NCBI GenBank assembly: GCA_003485325.1
Contig: DMZI01000046.1
Location: forward strand, 1 to 6,808
DNA length: 6,808 nt
Reading direction: 5' to 3'
Source of the DNA: Desulfotomaculum sp.
GTDB taxonomy: Bacteria > Bacillota > Desulfotomaculia > Desulfotomaculales > Nap2-2B
The notes under the pieces: model-generated
What the model saw: only the letters and a program-made list of their open reading frames with translations
Database searches by the model: none
Told to the model about the DNA's origin: nothing
Shown: positions 5,978 to 6,808 of the stretch, in pieces
Numbering within the stretch: the stretch's first letter is position 1
Layout of the letters: each line of letters begins with the position of its first letter
Made by a program: the position numbers and the translations under genes

Positions 5978-6004
5978 GGCGGTCTCGGTAAGACGCCTGT
6001 TTTT
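5978..6004 (+). terminator. Intrinsic terminator of the folC-RidA operon
   Basis: GGCGGTCT (5978-5985) pairs with AGACGCC (5991-5997) around a CGGTA loop, giving 7 pairs with one bulged G, followed by TGTTTTT. It lies 55 nt after the stop codon of the RidA-family gene. An upstream arm ACCGCCGG (5942-5949) can pair perfectly with CCGGCGGT (5976-5983) and would compete with the hairpin. Confidence 0.65.
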
Positions 6005-6150
6005 CCCCAGTATGTCCTGGCCAGAACCAGTCAGTTTATCACACTGCAAACCTGGGAGAAGAAAGTATCCACTATCCCGACATGGATTTTTAAAGCTGCA
6101 AAAAGGTGTATTATACGGAAAGAAGTCGGAAAGTATTGTCCTGCCCGTTA
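6005..6150. other. Intergenic spacer between the terminator and the Asp23 promoter
   Basis: No gene is visible. The only structure noted is a weak hairpin ATCCA/TGGAT (6067-6071 with 6083-6087) followed by five T residues, which could be a backup terminator. Confidence 0.4.
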
Positions 6151-6179
6151 TTGCTTTAAGTTTCTTTTAAAGTTATAAT
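6151..6179 (+). promoter_or_regulatory. Sigma-A-type promoter of the Asp23/Gls24 gene
   Basis: TTGCTT (6151-6156) and a perfect TATAAT (6174-6179) are separated by exactly 17 nt. Transcription would start near 6186, giving a leader of about 30 nt with the ribosome binding site AAAGGGGG at 6198-6205. The spacer includes an inverted repeat CTTTAA/TTAAAG (6154-6159 with 6167-6172) that could be an operator or chance in AT-rich DNA. Confidence 0.7.
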
Positions 6180-6215
6180 TAAACTAACAATTACAATAAA
6201 GGGGGTTATCTGGTA

Positions 6216-6599
6216 ATGGATGCGCAGAAAGACGTTATCGAAAAAGAACATGGCGGGGTAATCAAAATTGCCGACGACGTGGTCAGGATTATTGCAGGCC
6301 TTGCCGCCAGCGATGTTTCCGGGGTGGCCGGCATGAGCGGCGGCATAGTCGGCGGAATCGCCGAAAAGCTGGGCCGCAAAAACCTTTCCAAGGGCGTAAA
6401 AGTTGAAGTGGGAGAAAAAGAAGCCGCCATTGATATTTTTATCATTGTTGAGTATGGGAGAAAGATATCTGAAGTAGCTTCCGAAGTTCAATTAAAAGTA
6501 AAAGACGCCGTTTTTAATATGACTGGCTTAAAAGTTAAAGAAGTCAATATAAATGTTCAGGGAGTCGCTTTTGGTTCCGAAGGCAAAGAAGAGATGTAA
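6216..6599 (+). CDS. Asp23/Gls24 family envelope stress response protein
   Basis: This is a 127-residue protein of the Asp23/Gls24 family (YqhY/YloU-like in Bacillus). Members are small soluble proteins, often abundant; Staphylococcus Asp23 sits on the inner face of the membrane through AmaP and is linked to cell-envelope stress, while YqhY-type members are linked to fatty-acid synthesis control. Family features are the opening HGGVIKIADDVVRIIAGLAA at 12-31, the Gly-rich VAGMSGGIVGGIAEKLG at 37-53, AAIDIFIIVEYG at 70-81, the amphipathic helix about 84-100, and the closing VKEVNINVQGV at 107-117. There is no signal peptide or membrane segment. The ATG at 6216 follows GGGGG by 10 nt. It has its own promoter and appears monocistronic within the window. 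None of the usual partners (amaP, accB/accC, nusB, a DAK-phosphatase gene) is present here, so the subtype is uncertain. Confidence 0.95.
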   Translation: MDAQKDVIEKEHGGVIKIADDVVRIIAGLAASDVSGVAGMSGGIVGGIAEKLGRKNLSKGVKVEVGEKEAAIDIFIIVEYGRKISEVASEVQLKVKDAVFNMTGLKVKEVNINVQGVAFGSEGKEEM

Positions 6600-6603
6600 T
6601 GAA

Positions 6604-6714
6604 AGCGGTTTTTTTTAAAGAAACAGACAACTTGTAGCGCATAAATAAGTTGCAGCCACGCCCTATAAAAAAGGTAATATGTGGCGCCGCGGATACCCTG
6701 TCCGGAAAACCGCT
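6604..6714 (+). other. Possible multi-helix RNA domain downstream of the Asp23 gene
   Basis: AGCGGTTTT (6604-6612) pairs perfectly with AAAACCGCT (6706-6714). Inside are CAACTT/AAGTTG (6628-6633 with 6647-6652) and GCCAC/GTGGC (6655-6659 with 6681-6685), giving a plausible three-way junction closed by a 9-bp stem. It is followed directly by a terminator-like hairpin that reuses the closing strand. It may be a 3' UTR, a small RNA, or the leader of a gene beyond the window. Short helices like these also arise by chance, and no known riboswitch consensus was recognised. Confidence 0.3.
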
Positions 6715-6737
6715 GCAGGACAGGCATTCCGGTTTTT
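6697..6737 (+). terminator. Intrinsic terminator-like hairpins after the Asp23 gene
   Basis: CCGGAA (6702-6707) pairs with TTCCGG (6727-6732), followed at once by TTTTT (6733-6737). An alternative register pairs AAAACCG (6706-6712) with CGGTTTT (6730-6736). A competing perfect 7-bp stem CCTGTCC/GGACAGG (6697-6703 with 6718-6724) overlaps both. It probably ends the Asp23 transcript about 135 nt after its stop codon. Confidence 0.5.
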
Positions 6738-6808
6738 CAATTAACTAAAATAAAATATACCCTAGGAAATGGACAGCAGGGGTTATTAAAACCCTTTATA
6801 TTGGACAG
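6738..6808. other. AT-rich right edge, no gene seen
   Basis: No start codon with a ribosome binding site is evident. TGGACAG occurs twice (6770-6776 and 6802-6808), flanking a small hairpin GGGTT/AACCC around 6780-6795. This may be the promoter or operator region of a gene beyond the window, but the evidence is thin. Confidence 0.25.

Noticed and set aside
6609..6616. Run of eight T residues just after the Asp23 stop as an intrinsic terminator
   Set aside because: No GC-rich hairpin immediately precedes it; the better terminator candidate is at 6697-6737.
6604..6737. Known riboswitch class (for example tetrahydrofolate, SAM, TPP, cobalamin)
   Set aside because: I could not match conserved core sequences of these classes, so only unnamed helices are reported.

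Overview
The window looks like chromosomal DNA from an anaerobic, moderate-GC Clostridia-type Firmicute, perhaps the Peptococcaceae (Pelotomaculum/Desulfotomaculum relatives). This is inferred from strong GGAGG-type ribosome binding sites, common TTG starts (three of five genes here), an Asp23/Gls24-family protein, and an oxygen-sensitive 2-hydroxyacyl-CoA dehydratase-type activation module. The genus is a guess from gene content, not a database match.

Left part (minus strand). Positions 1-401 carry no gene but are rich in repeats and palindromes. A two-gene operon follows, read right to left. The first gene (3582 to 1405) encodes a 725-residue protein that appears to be two homologous halves joined by a proline-rich linker; each half keeps three cysteine positions like those that hold the Fe-S cluster in HgdA/HgdB-type proteins. 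The second gene (1427 to 402) overlaps it by 23 nt and encodes an ATP-dependent activase of the BadF/BadG/BcrA/BcrD (HgdC) family, with an extra cysteine-rich tail. Together they form an ATP-driven low-potential electron-transfer module. No CoA-transferase, acyl-CoA dehydrogenase or recognisable substrate gene lies beside it, so the substrate is unknown.

Middle. Positions 3583-4121 form a 539-nt divergent intergenic region. It holds an extended -10 promoter for the leftward operon and a second copy of the composite repeat seen at 90-395, so the operon is flanked by same-orientation repeats. The right-hand copy carries about 123 nt that the left copy lacks.

Right part (plus strand). folC (folylpolyglutamate/dihydrofolate synthase) and a RidA-family gene are separated by one nucleotide and probably form one transcription unit, ended by an intrinsic terminator at 5978-6004. 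An Asp23/Gls24-family gene follows with its own sigma-A-like promoter. Downstream of it, 6600-6737 contains several possible helices ending in a terminator-like hairpin; this may be a structured 3' UTR or the leader of a gene beyond the window.

The most interesting points are the single-chain two-half dehydratase-like protein with its orphan activase, and the unexplained composite intergenic repeat around that operon.
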